64,000 nt of DNA from Scleromitrula shiraiana. Lineage: Eukaryota > Ascomycota > Leotiomycetes > Helotiales > Sclerotiniaceae. The translations under genes were made by a program, and so were the position numbers. Each line of letters opens with the position of its first letter. The stretch's first letter is position 1. This document shows, piece after piece, positions 11,501 to 25,400 of this stretch. The stretch lies in assembly GCA_028455995.1 (NCBI GenBank), contig JABELC010000004.1, positions 124,001 to 188,000 of the forward strand, written 5' to 3'. The notes beneath the pieces were generated by a model, which ran no database searches, was not told where the DNA came from, and worked only from the letters and a program-made list of their open reading frames with translations.

Positions 11501-14500
11501 GGTACGTAGAAAGATGCCCGAGCTTCAGCAAGCTCATTGTCTCTCATGGGTTGAGAGAATCGGCACTTTGAGGATGGTCGCCACCAGCCCGTACCTTTTC
11601 CAATCTCAATCCAGCGGCCTTCTGACATCCAATGCTCAAGATCATGTCCAGTCATGTTTTTAATATCTTTGTATTCAGTTTCAAGGAGACCATTTGTGAA
11701 AGCCAAATCATACTTCTGATCTAGTATGGAGAATGTTTCAATTTCTCCAATATCTAGTTTTCTAGACAAATCACTGCTTCGATAAAAGAATCTCTGTTCT
11801 CCGATGAGAATTTTATGTGGGGACTTGACAGTCTCCTGCGCATTTTCTACTTTGACATCCATTTTAGTACGGAAGTACGCAAACTGGTTATTGATTAGCT
11901 CTTGGTAATCAAAAGGCTGACACTCTTCGAAAGCACGTATTGAGTACATGCGTGAAGCTGCCAGAAGTGGCTTGCGAAAGTTGTCTAACTCTTTTGCGAT
12001 TGCATTTGTAAAGTCGAACTCATGATATGTCATGACAGTTGTCTGCTGAGTATCCTTATCCTTTTCTTCCTTCAACTGGCTTTTTGACATTCCATACATG
12101 ATTGAAACAAATCTAGTCACATCGCCGTATTTGTTAACTTGTAAGGTGATGTCATGCTGGACACGAGGCTCGCTTTCATGGCGCTCATAATAAGTAGATA
12201 AGGTTTCCCTCGGACTGACTCTAACGACGCTGTACGGTTGAATTCCTCTATTCTGGACCAAACTGGCAGAATATCGACTGTCTATCGTCAAGTAAGGAGT
12301 TTCTTCATGTGAAGAATGATCAACACTGTAGACCTCTTTTCTCACTGCCATACCTCTCAGTGCACGGAAAGCTTCTTTCTTCTCTCCTAAGGTTATATCT
12401 TCAACTGGAACATTGGATGGCTCTAGTCGAGGTGGATGAGACTGATAAGGTATGGATTCGTCTGACTCTTCATTCGAGGCTCCTGTATAGAACCATAACT
12501 TGTTGTGGATCTGCGGTCTTCGATATGGTTTGATACTACCTGTAGAGAAGTTTTCAGAATCCCAAGTTTCAACTCTACCAAATCCACCAAACTCTCTTTC
12601 TATTCCATCATAGTAGCCATCGTGGTAAGAGAAGATCGTTTGCTTCTCTGTTTGACTGATGTGATCTACTTTCGTGACTTGATGAATACAATGAACGGGA
12701 AATGGAAGTTTGGTAGTCCACGGGCAACCCTGTCGCTCGTCGTCGAGGTAAAACCAGGTCGATGCACGATACATAAAAGATACAGATGATCCAAAGCCAT
12801 TTGAACAATCACGAAGCATATATGGCTTCTGACCACCGGTAAAGTCAAAATAGTGCAGAGAAGAATTTGAATTTGCTGAAGAGTCTGGCCCAGTCCAGCA
12901 CAGGCACGAGGTACCATTTCCGAGCAAATCCAATGTGAATACCTGAGAAAGATTGTCTACCGTAGGGAATCGAGGATTCCTTTGCGGAGCACTCCAAAGG
13001 TTGCCAGCCATGTTGTAGAAAATCTTGATTCCACCGTTTCTCGATAGATAAAGAATATCGGTAGTACCAGATCCATCGAAGTCTCCCAATCTGACCCTTG
13101 AGTGACTGAATTGCTCATAAGTATCAAACTTAGGTGAGTTTCCCATCATCACCTCTGAGCCAAATTTCCCATACCCAAGATTCGGCCAATATGAGATGCC
13201 AGTAGCAGAAATGCGGACGATATCAGTCATGCCATCTCCAGACATGTCAGCCAAATAGATCTGACCGGTGGGCTCTGAAGAAACTAAAGTCGGCCCTCCA
13301 ACTTCACGCTTGACTTGGCACACTTGACCAAATCCTTCTCTTTTGAGAGACTCTTGCCACAATATTATATTACTTTCTTCGCAGATGTATAGAATATCGG
13401 AAAGACCGTTGCCTGTCAGATCAATCCGTTTTGATTGTCCATAAATTTCGGTAGTTGTAGCATTTGAAGAGAACGGAACAAATTTAGTCCATGATTTTTT
13501 GTGTCTTTCTGAGAATCCGGAAAGGCCTGAGGTTCTGTCTTCATATAAGATATCCAAAACGCCATTACCATCCAAGTCTTCAAAACGATGTTTTTCTTCA
13601 TTCTTCAAGGTCGGTTGAGAGTCAATCCACTGCGCATTGCCAAGCTTTGGCGCAGATGAATTGATATGAAGGGCGCTCTCATTGCGTTGGTATGACCAAG
13701 CAGCATTTTTATGTTCAATAAGTAAGCCAGGAGCACCTTCACCATCAAGATCGAGCCATTTAGATATACCACTCGTTAAAGTCTCGATATTTGAGGTGTC
13801 CGCTGTCTGGAGTTTTGATGACTTGACCGATGGCATTTCACTGTACTGAAAAGTATGTGGAGGCAATGAAAATTTATTTAATTGCATCTGGGAACGTTTT
13901 TCATAACTATTGACAATCATTGATTCCAGGAAGGTTCCTACAGGACTGGTTTTGTAGGAGAAAGATGTAGAGTTGACGGGGAAATCTCTGCTTTCAGGCT
14001 CGTCGGGAATATGATGAAACATCAGAATGCGATGACAGAGACGATACATTCGCACTTCAAATCCACCTTTGCAAGTTGAATAAGGATCTATCCTCAGTGG
14101 CCACGGTTTGCTCTCTTTGATTGTTGGATAGTCTACATCGTGTTCTCCGTAGTCTAACACAACCTCAAATAGCCATCGTTGGTCTGGTTTCCTTTGGAAT
14201 TCCCAAGTCGCAAGATCTCTTTGAGATTCACGATTACCGTATCGAATTAACTTTAAATATTTGTTCCGGGATCGAACAGCGTGGGATCGAGATCTTTCCC
14301 ATACTTCCTTCTCGATACCGTTCCCATCTTCCAACTTATATTGAAGCTCGATAGCGTTTCCAAACGGATCATAGGTATAAGAAGCAAGCCATGTGAGGAT
14401 GTTCTTTTTACCTTCGGGTGTGGTTTCGAAGATCCTCGATTCATCACTATCTCCAAAAATGGTGACAACATTGGCTGAAGAAATTGTTCTCCAATGCATT

Positions 14501-15096
14501 TCGTTATGATTATCAGAACGCATCCAGCGCTCGATAAGCTTCACTTGTGACTCAACTCGGGGTCTGTATCGACGCACTAGAAAACCATCCCTTTCAATTT
14601 CATCAATGGTAACTTTGTCCTCTAATAAAGATGGTATCAAATCCTCAGTATTTGCTAGAACAAATAGATCCGAGTCATCAAATTTTGGAATTGCCTTGGA
14701 CACTCGACGTGTGATACTCTCAACACCCGTCAACTTCCAGCCAACTCCAAAAGGTCCATTACCAAAGCCCGAATCGTATGCAAGGCTCAATGAAGGTCCA
14801 AATCCAGATCTTCCAGCACTTGTTGGAATTGGAAACTTCAACGACAATGTTCCACTAGCAGGATTGACAGTGAAATTGTCACTGATAGAGCGGAGCGCTC
14901 CACCTCCTTTGCCTGTTGATGGTGTGTCGACGTCAATTGTCGCTGCAACTCTCCCATATTGATCAAGCTCAGGATCGTTTTGTTGAGTTAAAGGTTGGGT
15001 TGTCTCGGCGAAGGTGTTTGCAATATTCGAAATTCGTGGACGATTGATAGTGATATCCATTGAAGGCTGCGGTGGATTTATTGCACCGGATGCCAT
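7595..15096 (-). CDS. fused TcB-TcC Tc-toxin cocoon protein (SpvB/RHS), 2478 aa
   Basis: Exon 1 is 7780-15096 (2439 codons without interruption) and exon 2 is 7595-7714 (39 codons plus stop); the 65-nt intron 7715-7779 has a GTAGGC donor, a TACTAAT branch site and a CAG acceptor. Order of parts: SpvB-like N-terminus (about residues 60-160, Gly-rich with a Tyr-Asp-Ser-Gly turn); four FG-GAP/VCBS calcium-type repeats (about 500-680, each with an Asp-x-x-Gly-x-Gly core); TcB middle region; many RHS/YD repeats (about 1400-2130); RHS core ending in a Asp-Pro-Leu-Gly motif near 2152 and Asp-Pro-Gly-Gly-Thr at 2175-2179; then a 299-residue variable tail. In bacteria TcB and TcC are usually separate and form a hollow shell that cuts and holds the C-terminal effector. 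Here both lie in one chain. The tail is Ser/Glu/Asp-rich with two basic patches and matches no effector I know. No signal peptide. Diverges from the TcA gene. Confidence 0.93.
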
Positions 15097-16440
15097 CTTG
15101 TTTTTTTTTTGTCTTCAAATTACATCAACATGGTAGAGAATAAGTAATGTTCTGAGCAATAATATTGACTGCAGTAGTAGGCCTTCGTACGGTGATAGCT
15201 GCCCTCAATCATCTCTTAAGTAATCATGATTCCTACATATCATAGTACCGTCTACTCAACTAGCTTAATCAATTGCATAGACCAGTGACCAAATGGGGGG
15301 TTAGAGGAGCCATTAAGGTTAGAGATTTCTAGCTACATTTAGTTCAAGCCTGGGCGACAAAATGTGACCCAAAAAATAGCCGATAAACCAGAGCTGAAGC
15401 CTCATACCCGATCACTCCCTGCTGCATGGAGAGCGGCTCCGCCGATACAGGAGAACGACATCTGCTTCTGCATATAGATCATGTTTCAATACCCCTTATC
15501 TGGCGCTGTGAAAGTGTTCGAGCCCGATTCGAGCCAAAGTAACAGTATCAAGTGGATGTCAAAATCCTCATTTGGCAAGCTGAGGCTGGAGTTATATCCT
15601 GATTAGGTACCCATGTTTTATTCAGCCGTGGTTGATGCAGCCACAGTGCCACGTTTAACTAGGGGTTGCCAATAACCGATGAATATATACGGAGTGATCC
15701 ACAAACCACACTACGCAGCCCTGTCAGGGGCTGTTTGTCTCCCGATAGTCGAAGCGCTAACGAAAATCAATTCGTGATGGAATATAATCGAGATATTGAA
15801 ATTTGGAATGTTCAATCTAATGTCATATAATCGTATATAATTTAATATAGTCTAGTATTTGATGTTTGTATGTTGCATAGATATCCAAAAGCGGATTGGT
15901 TAAAACGTATTTGAATATCTATATATAATATGGATATTCAAAAAATGTTACTCTAGAATCATTTAAATGTTTATATTCTGGATAGAAATTTAGCAGTAGA
16001 TTGGCTGGAATAGGTTTTATAATAATCTCATATGGTTACCTATACTTGAATAATGCAGATGAAAAAAAATAGAATGTCCAAAAGAGACGAAACGATCAGT
16101 ATAAAGGTTAAAAATGAAGTGGAGATTACCACCCACTATTACAGTAATACTACGCGCAGCTATGTCTAGAATAAAAAACATCCGTTAGCTCTCGGGTGTG
16201 ATTAGCTTGAGTAAGTTCGAGATTAGCTCTGCACAGCTATAGTATGTCGAGTCTAGATGCAAACGATACATTGAAATGAGATGATCAGCCTTCATTGATC
16301 TATTGACTCAATCATTTTTGACCGCTGTTCAAGGTCATCACTATACTCCGCACAATTCTCAATCAAGATATCTGCGGATTAAAGCTACCTAGAACTTTGT
16401 GTAAACTATAGCACGAGTTAATTGCTTCGGATTTGTCACA
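15097..16440. promoter_or_regulatory. shared divergent upstream region of TcB-TcC and TcA
   Basis: This 1344-base gap carries the promoters of both toxin genes. I see a CGG-N5-CCG palindrome at 15434-15444, the form bound by Zn2Cys6 regulators, an eight-base TTCGAGCC direct repeat spaced by three bases near 15517-15536, and a TATAAAG box near 16099 upstream of TcA. No ORF of note. The shared gap would allow coordinate expression; this is inferred from layout. Confidence 0.5.
15434..15444. promoter_or_regulatory. CGG-N5-CCG palindrome, candidate Zn2Cys6 binding site
   Basis: A single everted-type CGG/CCG pair with a five-base spacer in the gap between the two toxin genes. Such sites bind Gal4-type dimers, but one short match can arise by chance. 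Confidence 0.3.
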
Positions 16441-19400
16441 ATGGTATGTTTCTCGAGGATATCAAATTGAAAATGATCGCTAATAGTCACCACAGGGTGA
16501 AGAAATCAAATTCACCGATTCTGAGTTGATATTTCTTCAAACTGCCATTAGATCCTTTCTTGAGCTGTCAGATAGTGTAGGAAAGGAAGAAAAAACACGA
16601 TCTGAGAACGGCTTGGCAAAGATTCTAAATATACTCAAGAATCCAACAAAAATCCAAGAAACCATTGATGTTGTGCTTCAGGGTGAGAAAAAAGATTTAA
16701 GTGCCGATCTTTTGACTCGGGTACAATTCTTCTCCGACGTCTATCGTGTTACAAAGAAGAGCGCAGAATTCACGGCCTACATAGGCAAGCAACATCCAGA
16801 CGGGTTTCCGGATATAGCAAGAAGGCTTTATCATACTCCTGGGATACCCTCGACTATAGGTCAAGAGAGCATTGAATCCTTCCGATCGTTTCTTTTCCAG
16901 ACAGAACCAACGGCTGTTCTACTTGGTCTGGTCGAAAAAAGCAAATTCAAGATGGCTACCGCAGTTAAAACCTCTGTCGTAGATATCCTCTCATCTGCTT
17001 TGGAGGCCGGATTTGATATTAGTCAAGACTCAACACGATTATTACTTCAACAAACCCAGTTTCCAAAATCAGTCACTTCAAATACCCGAAAATTGGTTGG
17101 AGAAGCAATTAAGAAAATACAACGTCTCCAAGCTCTAGTCAGAGACCCAGAACATGTTGGGCTTCTTATTGAAGCTGATCATAGTTCGGCCAATTCTATT
17201 GCCAACGTAGAGCTTGCCATTTTCCAAACAGACATGATGAAGATGGGAATGTCCAAAGATGTTGCAGCTAGAATTCATGATCACGCATCCACTGTTCAGA
17301 TCCGAAATGAACAAACCTGGGCTCTTGCTCTCAGCGAAAAGAATAACAAGATACTTCCTAGGATTATCAAAAGTAAGGTCATTGTCAACCCAAATTTGAA
17401 CAATGAGGAGCAAAGCCTGAATGCGAAGAAAAGAATCAACTTAACTACCCTGTTTCAAGACATGGACACTGTAGCATGTACAGAATGTTCTTCTGTTCTC
17501 AGCCCTTCTGCATATTTTGTTGATTTGCTTCGGCTATTGCAAGAAACAAAATCAGTCAAGATAGAAGGGAGCGTAAACCCAGCCAATCTCTTCGAGAAGC
17601 TTATGGAGAGGCGTCCAGATCTCCAACATCTCAAACTATCATGCGCCAACACGAACTCCCTGATCCCATATCTAGATCTTGTAACGGAGATTTTAGAATC
17701 TTTCATCGCCAATTTATCATCTACAGGGAAGGTGAGCGGCCCAGAAACGCTTCAAGGATTTGATGCTCCTGCCGTAGATGCGGACGGAGTCTGTATTTCG
17801 CAGCCGCGTAACACCAACTTCGACGTTTATAATCGTGTCATTGCGAAAGAGGTATTTCCCATGGAAACATTTCCATACAATCTCTCCCTTCACACCATTC
17901 GCGAGCTCCTTTCCGCGACAGGAACGTCTCGCTATGATGTTCTAAACAAATTTGCATCAGTGGACAGGATACTGTCAAATCTGAGGCCTCTTAACGAGAA
18001 ATTCTGGAATACCAGAGATATTGAACGAATGCCGGACATTATAGCAATTATAATTGATCGTTCCCTCGCTGCAGAATATCTCGGACTGAATCAAGAGGAT
18101 TTCATGGCCATTTGCCAAGAAAGTTTCCAGCCTTTAGAATATTGGCAAGCACGTGACAAGGATTCTTCAAGTACCATGTCTCGAGAAACCTACCGAAAAG
18201 ATATGGGAGTTAGTTCCACAGCCGAATTGTGGGGCTACTCACCTGGTGTAAAAACAACAGCGACAGAAAATATGTTAGATGAAACCGATGGACAGGGTCT
18301 GACGTTCATAAGCTTGCAACTTCTTCGAAGAGCAGATATCAGCGTGCAAGATCTTCAAGATATTCTCAAGACTCAATTTATGGGTCGACGTTTGATAATT
18401 ACAACGGGTAAAATCTCGACAGATGGAGACAAACCAGTGTTTACTGGCAAGTTGAGTGATATGAGGATGCGACTATCTGTTCTCGGCAGTAGAAACTCCT
18501 CGACTCTGACTGATGATATATGTCATGACTTGCAAGCTTTCATCAGACTTTGGAAGAAGTTGAAAGGCTGGTCAATTTTCGATTTGGATACAATTCTAAG
18601 TACCTTGAAGAGAACGAAAAATGGCCTTGCTGAAGGTATCTCAGCGAGCATGATCGAAGATCTCGCTGCTGCAAAAAATCTGGCAGATGCGAGCAAAACC
18701 TCGCCGACCGAATTGCAAGTACTGTGGGGTGACATCGATACCAACGGACCCCAATCTCTGTATGCCAAAGTATTCCTTGCGCCTCGCGTCGCCCGGCTTG
18801 ATTCCTATTTCGAGGCAGACGAAAATGGACATTGTCTGAAGGCTCGTGAGAACATTAGCCAACATAGTGCAACTATTCTCAGCACCCTTCAAGTCATGGA
18901 TTCGGATTTCCAGGCTATATTATCTGCTTCATTGACAGTTGAGAATGATGGGTCAACAAGAGCTTTAAATGGCGAGAGCGAATTGAATATCACCAATCTA
19001 TCCCTTTTATACAGAACATCTTTGATATGCAAGATTCTAGATATCAATCCAGCTCAGTTGAATGACTTCAGGCGCCTCTTCCCCAGACTCGATATATTTG
19101 GAAGTCCTCGCGAAACTCTTGAAGCTGTTGATAGATGGAAAGTTCTACGCAACTCTGGATGGACACCTGAAGATATCATTGCAATCGTGCAAACCGATAT
19201 AAATCCCCGCACTGAAGAGATGGCTCTTGCAGCCTGCTCAAAGATTGCTTCTGCAAAGCTAGATATTGAACTCAAAGATGAGACAGCCCGAGGAGATGAC
19301 GTGCAAGGTGATTCAGAACTGAAGAGAATTGTCCCAATGCTATTTGATGCTTCATCTGGACTTAATATATCAAGGCTGTTTGATGGGAGCTTGGCCACTA

Positions 19401-22400
19401 AAGCACAAGCTACCTTTGAGCAAGCTGTGACCGCGGTTCTGAAAATTCCGGATGCAGTAGCCCCCAAACTATCATGTATCCTATCCGAAAAGGGAAAGAA
19501 AGGTCAAATCACATTGACTGGGGTTTTATCCGAGGAGGAACTTGCGGTTGCTCTCAAGATTAAGGAGAAAGATACCGCCTGGACTGAAACTATTATCAAA
19601 TTAAATCAGGATTCCCGATCCGTCTTCGATCTCGTTTGTCGTCAGCTGAAACTTGATGAGAAAGATACTAAGGAGGCTGAGAAATCGTTCCTTTCTACGG
19701 AAGAGAAAGCTGTTCAGGAGAGAAGAACTTTCTTTCTGAATAAAGCCTTACCATTGGTCAATGCCCAGCTTCTGCGACAAATCATCGTAGACAGTGTCGC
19801 AGTATCATTTCCAATTGCGGCATCACCCTTAACAGCACTAGTTGGCGATGTGATTCGTTATACACCCATAGGAAGCTCAAAAGACATATCCGCATTCGAA
19901 GCCCTCCGCTCCATAAAGCTTCATGATGCTCGTACAGGTAGTTTCGATGGATTCTTCTGTCCCCCTGCTTCTGGTAAATTCAAATTTATTATCGAATCCA
20001 GCCTCGACATATCCCCAGAGCTCTCTCTGAGTAATGTTGTCTTAAAATTCACCAAGAACTTGAACATTTGGGAATCTCAACAAGTGGAAAACCGTCTTAT
20101 AAGTGGCAAATATTATCCTTTCTCCTTCAAGGGAAACATCGAAAAGCAAGTCAAATATCTAACTCAAGATTCCCTGACACCTTCCAGCTTGAGGCCTGAT
20201 ATGTTTGTTTCTCGAGAAAGCAGAAATATTGCTATTGGGGTTTACCAAAAGCTTGCTGCTGCCAGTAAAGTAGTTTTTAGAGAGAACCTGGGTATAATGG
20301 AAGTGGAGTATTTTAATCGAACTGGGATAATCAATTTCAATGATATTACATTGAAAGCCTTGGAGCGGGTCAACGCATATATGCAAGTAGTAAAAGATAC
20401 CTCCAAGGAAGGTAATTCATTTACATTGGTGCAACTTTTAAACTGGGCTTCATCACCAGGTGCTTCACCCAAGGAACTAATGTCTAAGATCGCCACAGCT
20501 ACTGGATGGCCGACGAAACAAGTAGAGAGTATTCTCACTTACAAATACCCAGCAAAGCGTCTTGAAGATAAACTTAAGTTATTCCAGGATGAGAGAGAGT
20601 TATGCAGCCTAAACAAGATTATTAAGCTCGTGAATAAAGTCAACTTGCCAACAGTAGCGATGGTAGACTTTTTTCGAGCTGCCACTCCGAGCGATACCAG
20701 AGCCGTCTTGTTGAAAATTGAGCAAGCCAAATCCAAGAACAATGCAACAGAAGCCTCTGAACTAGAAAGACAGAAAGTAAAAAAAATCCCCGACGAAATG
20801 GCAGATATTGCTGCATCTCTCCGTCTCGCAACACAATCATCTACGCTCAACGGAATCGTATCATCTACCGTGGCCGAAGCAAACGATAAACTTAGGGAGA
20901 TGCAAAGAACTGTGTTGATACAATACTTGCTCAACCACCCAAAAATCAAGATCGATCTGAACATTGACGATGCCGATGGATTGTTTGAGCACTTTCTTGT
21001 CGATGTAAAAATGGGCGCAAAATTGCAAACTTCTCGAATGAGACAAGCGATATCTACCGTTCAATTGTTCGTGCAGCGTTGCAGTTTAGGATTAGAAACG
21101 ATCATCATACCCGAAGATAAAAGCAAGTATCCACCCGTACTGGAAAGAGAGGTCAAATGTTCCAACGTCTCCCCAGTCCGCTGGAAATACATGTCCAAAT
21201 TTACCCTCTGGGTAGCCAACCGAAAGCTATTCCTCTATCCAGAGAATTGGGTAGATCCCACACTTCGTGATAATAAATCCGAGCTCTTCAAAACCTTAGA
21301 AGGCTCTCTCGCCCAAAACAATCTTAGTCAAGATACAATAAACACGGCGATCAAAAATTATATATACCAGGTCAATGAAATCGCTGATTTGGAAGTTCTT
21401 ACATATGTACGACAACAAGTCGATACAGTAGCATCTCGATTCCACTTTTTTGCCAAAACCCGCCAGGCCCCCTTCCAATATTATTATCGATCTGCTGAAG
21501 TAAAATCGGAAAAAGCGTCTGATATTCGATGGGCTCCATGGACCAAAATCGAGGTCGAGATTCCCATGATTGAATCGGATATCGATGGTAACCCTCTCAA
21601 AGTCAAGGGTTCGTACGTAATTCCAGCCATATCTCGCGGGCGTCTATTTCTTTTCATACCTCAATTCATGATACAGAATAGACCTGCTCCACCAGCCAAC
21701 ACGGCATTCGCCGACCTAGCCAAGAAATCTCCAAGTGAAGTGTCGAGTAAGAAAGTCTGGGAGATGAAACTAGGCTGGACTGAATATCGTAATGGGAAAT
21801 GGACCCCCAAGCAAACATCACAAGCCAGTCTTCAATTTCCCAACATCAACGCTCCATTCGTTCCTCCCCTTTCCAGTTTGAAATTCTTCGTTAGCGGATC
21901 TTCTTCAACGGGATCTACGGTGGCATCTGATTATGATACGCTATATATCGATGTACAGTCATGGTATCGAATGAATTCCCAGGGTGCTTATGAAACACCA
22001 TCAGAGCACATCACGGCGGATAGATCAGCGGATGATTATATTGCCGTAAAACAATGGCCCCTGGGTCGATTTCGTATTCGCGGTGTTCGAATGGACGCTA
22101 TTAGTCCCAATCTCGACGAGAACAATTGGAGAAATCCTCCGACATATACGACCGATCCAGAGCAAAAGCCCATGGTAGTCAGAGGTGACGATCATTCGAT
22201 ACCCACGACTTTTTCTAAACTATGGTCTAAATCGATAGAGAATAATACAGAAGTGAAAACTGAAAATGGTGTCGTTAACGTTGTTGTTCATTCCCAACAA
22301 GAATCTGAACCAAGTATTCTCCAAGGAAAAGATAAATGGTCTGTCCTCCTCGCCCGCAATGGCTTCAACTCGAACATCGAGCAGAATTACACATGGACAG

Positions 22401-25400
22401 CTTCTTTTGATCAAACAAGGTATAAAGCGCCAAGTGCCCTCATTCTTCAGGTTGCCGATCGACTGAGAAGTGAAACGTATTTTGCGACTCCGCCGGCAAA
22501 AACTGACGAGAACACATCTTCGGCCGCGCATCTTTTCAATCACCCAAATATTGGCGACATAATGGAAAGAAGCACGATGTACGAGGAAGTAGATAGTGTG
22601 TATAAATATTTGAGCACACTTTCAGATATCACACTGCAAGATAACATCTATGGTAAAGTGGAGAACACGTTCCACGAGCAATCCACTCCCTATTCCTTGT
22701 ACACTTGGGAGTTATGTATGCATGCTGTCAGTCTCTTAATGGAACGATGTGCATCAACGCAGCAATACGAACTTGCACTTGAAATCGCGAGATTGGTATT
22801 TGATCCAAGTGCCGACGCTAGTGAGAACAAAAGTGTGACTCGTTGTTGGCAATTCTTACCGTTTAAGAAAATGACAGCCACCGAATCCATTTCAGACATT
22901 CTCCGAAACTTGAGACCTCAAGTCCCGGGAGTGGCTTCAGCTAATGGGAAGGAAGTGGAAGAATGGAAGAATAATCCTTTCAATCCACATAGTGTTGCAC
23001 GCGGAAGACCTAGTGTGTACATGAAGCGATTCGTGGTGAAGTACATTGAGATCTTGGTTGCAAGTGGTGATGCGTATTTTCGTCAAAACAGCTTAGAAAG
23101 TATTTCATTGGCGATACAGCGATATGTAGAAGCATCTCATCTATATGGCCCTGTAGGCCAAACTGTACCTAAGATGGGAACACTGCCAGTCAAGACGTTC
23201 GATGAGCTTTCGAAGCATATCAATGCTTTCTCCAATGCAGTGGTGGATATGGAGTTAGACTTTCCATACAGTTGTGAGCCATGCTATCGTGGCGCAGTCA
23301 ACGAAGATATTGCCATTAACCCAGAAGCTTCAGCATCGAATAAGTATGCCGGTCTTGTACAAACAGGGTATTTCTGTCTTCCGCCGAATGTAAATTTGAT
23401 GGAAATACGGAACTTGATCGATGATCGTTTATTCAAGATTCGTAATTCTATGGATATCAACGGGAACGCGATCTCGTTAGCACTGTTTGATCCGCCAATA
23501 GATCCTGCTATTATGGCCAAAGCGGAAGCGGCAAATCTTAGTCCTTCAGTCCTTCTCAGTGATTTAGATTCACCAATGCCAAACTACCGGTTTCACTATC
23601 TTCTCCAAAAAGCGACAGAAATGTGTGCAGAACTCAAGGTACTGGGTGACCAGTTTTTATCTGCCAAAGAAAAGAACGATTCCGAAACCCTAGCGATGCT
23701 ACTCTCACGCAATGAGGTCTTAAGTAACACAACTCAACTGTCGATCAAAGATCTGCAGAAAACTGAAGCCATCAAAAGTATAGAGGCATTGGAAGAGGCA
23801 CGAAAAGGCAGCGTCATGAGACTCTCCTTCTACCTCGCTCTCACTGGTGAATCCAAGGAAAAAGTCCCAGGTGAATCCACACAATGGTCCGACATACCAC
23901 AAGCAATCGAAAAGCCAACAAGTGACGACCTCCGGATGACATCATACGAGAAACAGGAGATGGATAAATCGGACAGTGCTGCAGATCTAAGTGAGAAAGC
24001 ATCAGCATTAGAATTAGCAGCCGGAGCTCTTATGGGAATACCAAATCTGGTCACCAATATGCAACCCATGGGAGTAGGAGTCGCCATAAAAGTTGACGCA
24101 GAAAATATCGCCAAACTCTTGCAATGTACTGCCAGTGCTATAAACCTGAAAGCTCAAATGGATACGCATGATGCCCAGCGAGCTTCACGAAAGGGTGCTA
24201 TGATTCGCCAGTTGCAGGAGAGGAGGTTACAGGCTAATATGGCAGGTTGGGAGATCAAAAAGATAGACAAAGATATTGCAATCCAGCGTGTCCGTTTAGC
24301 CCTAGCTGAAAGTGAAATACGCGCACAGCAGCAGCACGTTGAACGTCTACAGGAGGTGCAAGAGTGGCATCGTACAAAATACACAAATAGCACCTTGTAT
24401 GCGTGGTTGGAGAATTCCTTCCGAAATCTCTATCACAAGACGTTCCTCTTAGCTATGCAGCTGGCCAGAAAAGCTGAACGTTCATTCCAGTTTGAGATGG
24501 CAAGTCGACTAAGCTCCACAAATATCAGCTTCTTGGCACCAGGTGGATACTGGGACAGTGCTAGAGATGGTCTTCTCAGTGCCCACAATCTCATGCTCGG
24601 GCTAAAGAGACTCGAAGCTGCGTATATGGAGAAACGACCTCATGATTATGAAATTACCAAGAACATCTCCCTAAGACAGGTTGACCCTGTAGCACTTTTT
24701 GAAATGCGCCAATCCGGTAAAGCATCTTTTTCACTTCGCGAAGTGCTATTCGATATGGATTTCCCTGGTCATTATTTCCGCCGCATCAAGTCTATTGGCA
24801 TATCGATCCCTGCGATTGTGGGCCCCTACACAGGATTAAATTGCACTCTAAGTCTCGTAGAACATCGCGTCCGGGTGACTGCTACAAGTGCATCATCTTC
24901 AGACTCGTATGCCTACGCCGGACGTGATGATTCGCGTTTCCAAGCCGACAACATACCAATATCCTCTATAGCCGTAAGTGGTGGTGCAAGCGACTCTGGA
25001 ACATTTGAGCTCAGCTTCGCCGGAGAGAGGTATCTGCCGTTTGAAGGTGCCGGTGTGATCAGCAAATGGAAGCTCGAATTTCCAGCAGCGTATAAACAAT
25101 TCGACTATAACACTATCGCCGATGTAATACTACATATTCGGTACACGGCGATCGAGGGCGGTTTGCCAATGCGTCAGGCTGCAAATGAAGCCATTAAGGA
25201 ATATCTCGAGGCGATACAATCGAGTGAGACGGCATTTATTGGCCCAACATCGCTACTTGATTTGAAGAGCGATTTCCCAAATGAATGGTACGATATGATA
25301 GATAGTCCCACCGAAGCTAAAACACTCAAATTGAATCACCTAGAGGAGCGATTGCCATTCTTCACTAAAGGACGCACGGCTACTGTGAAAGGAGCAATTG

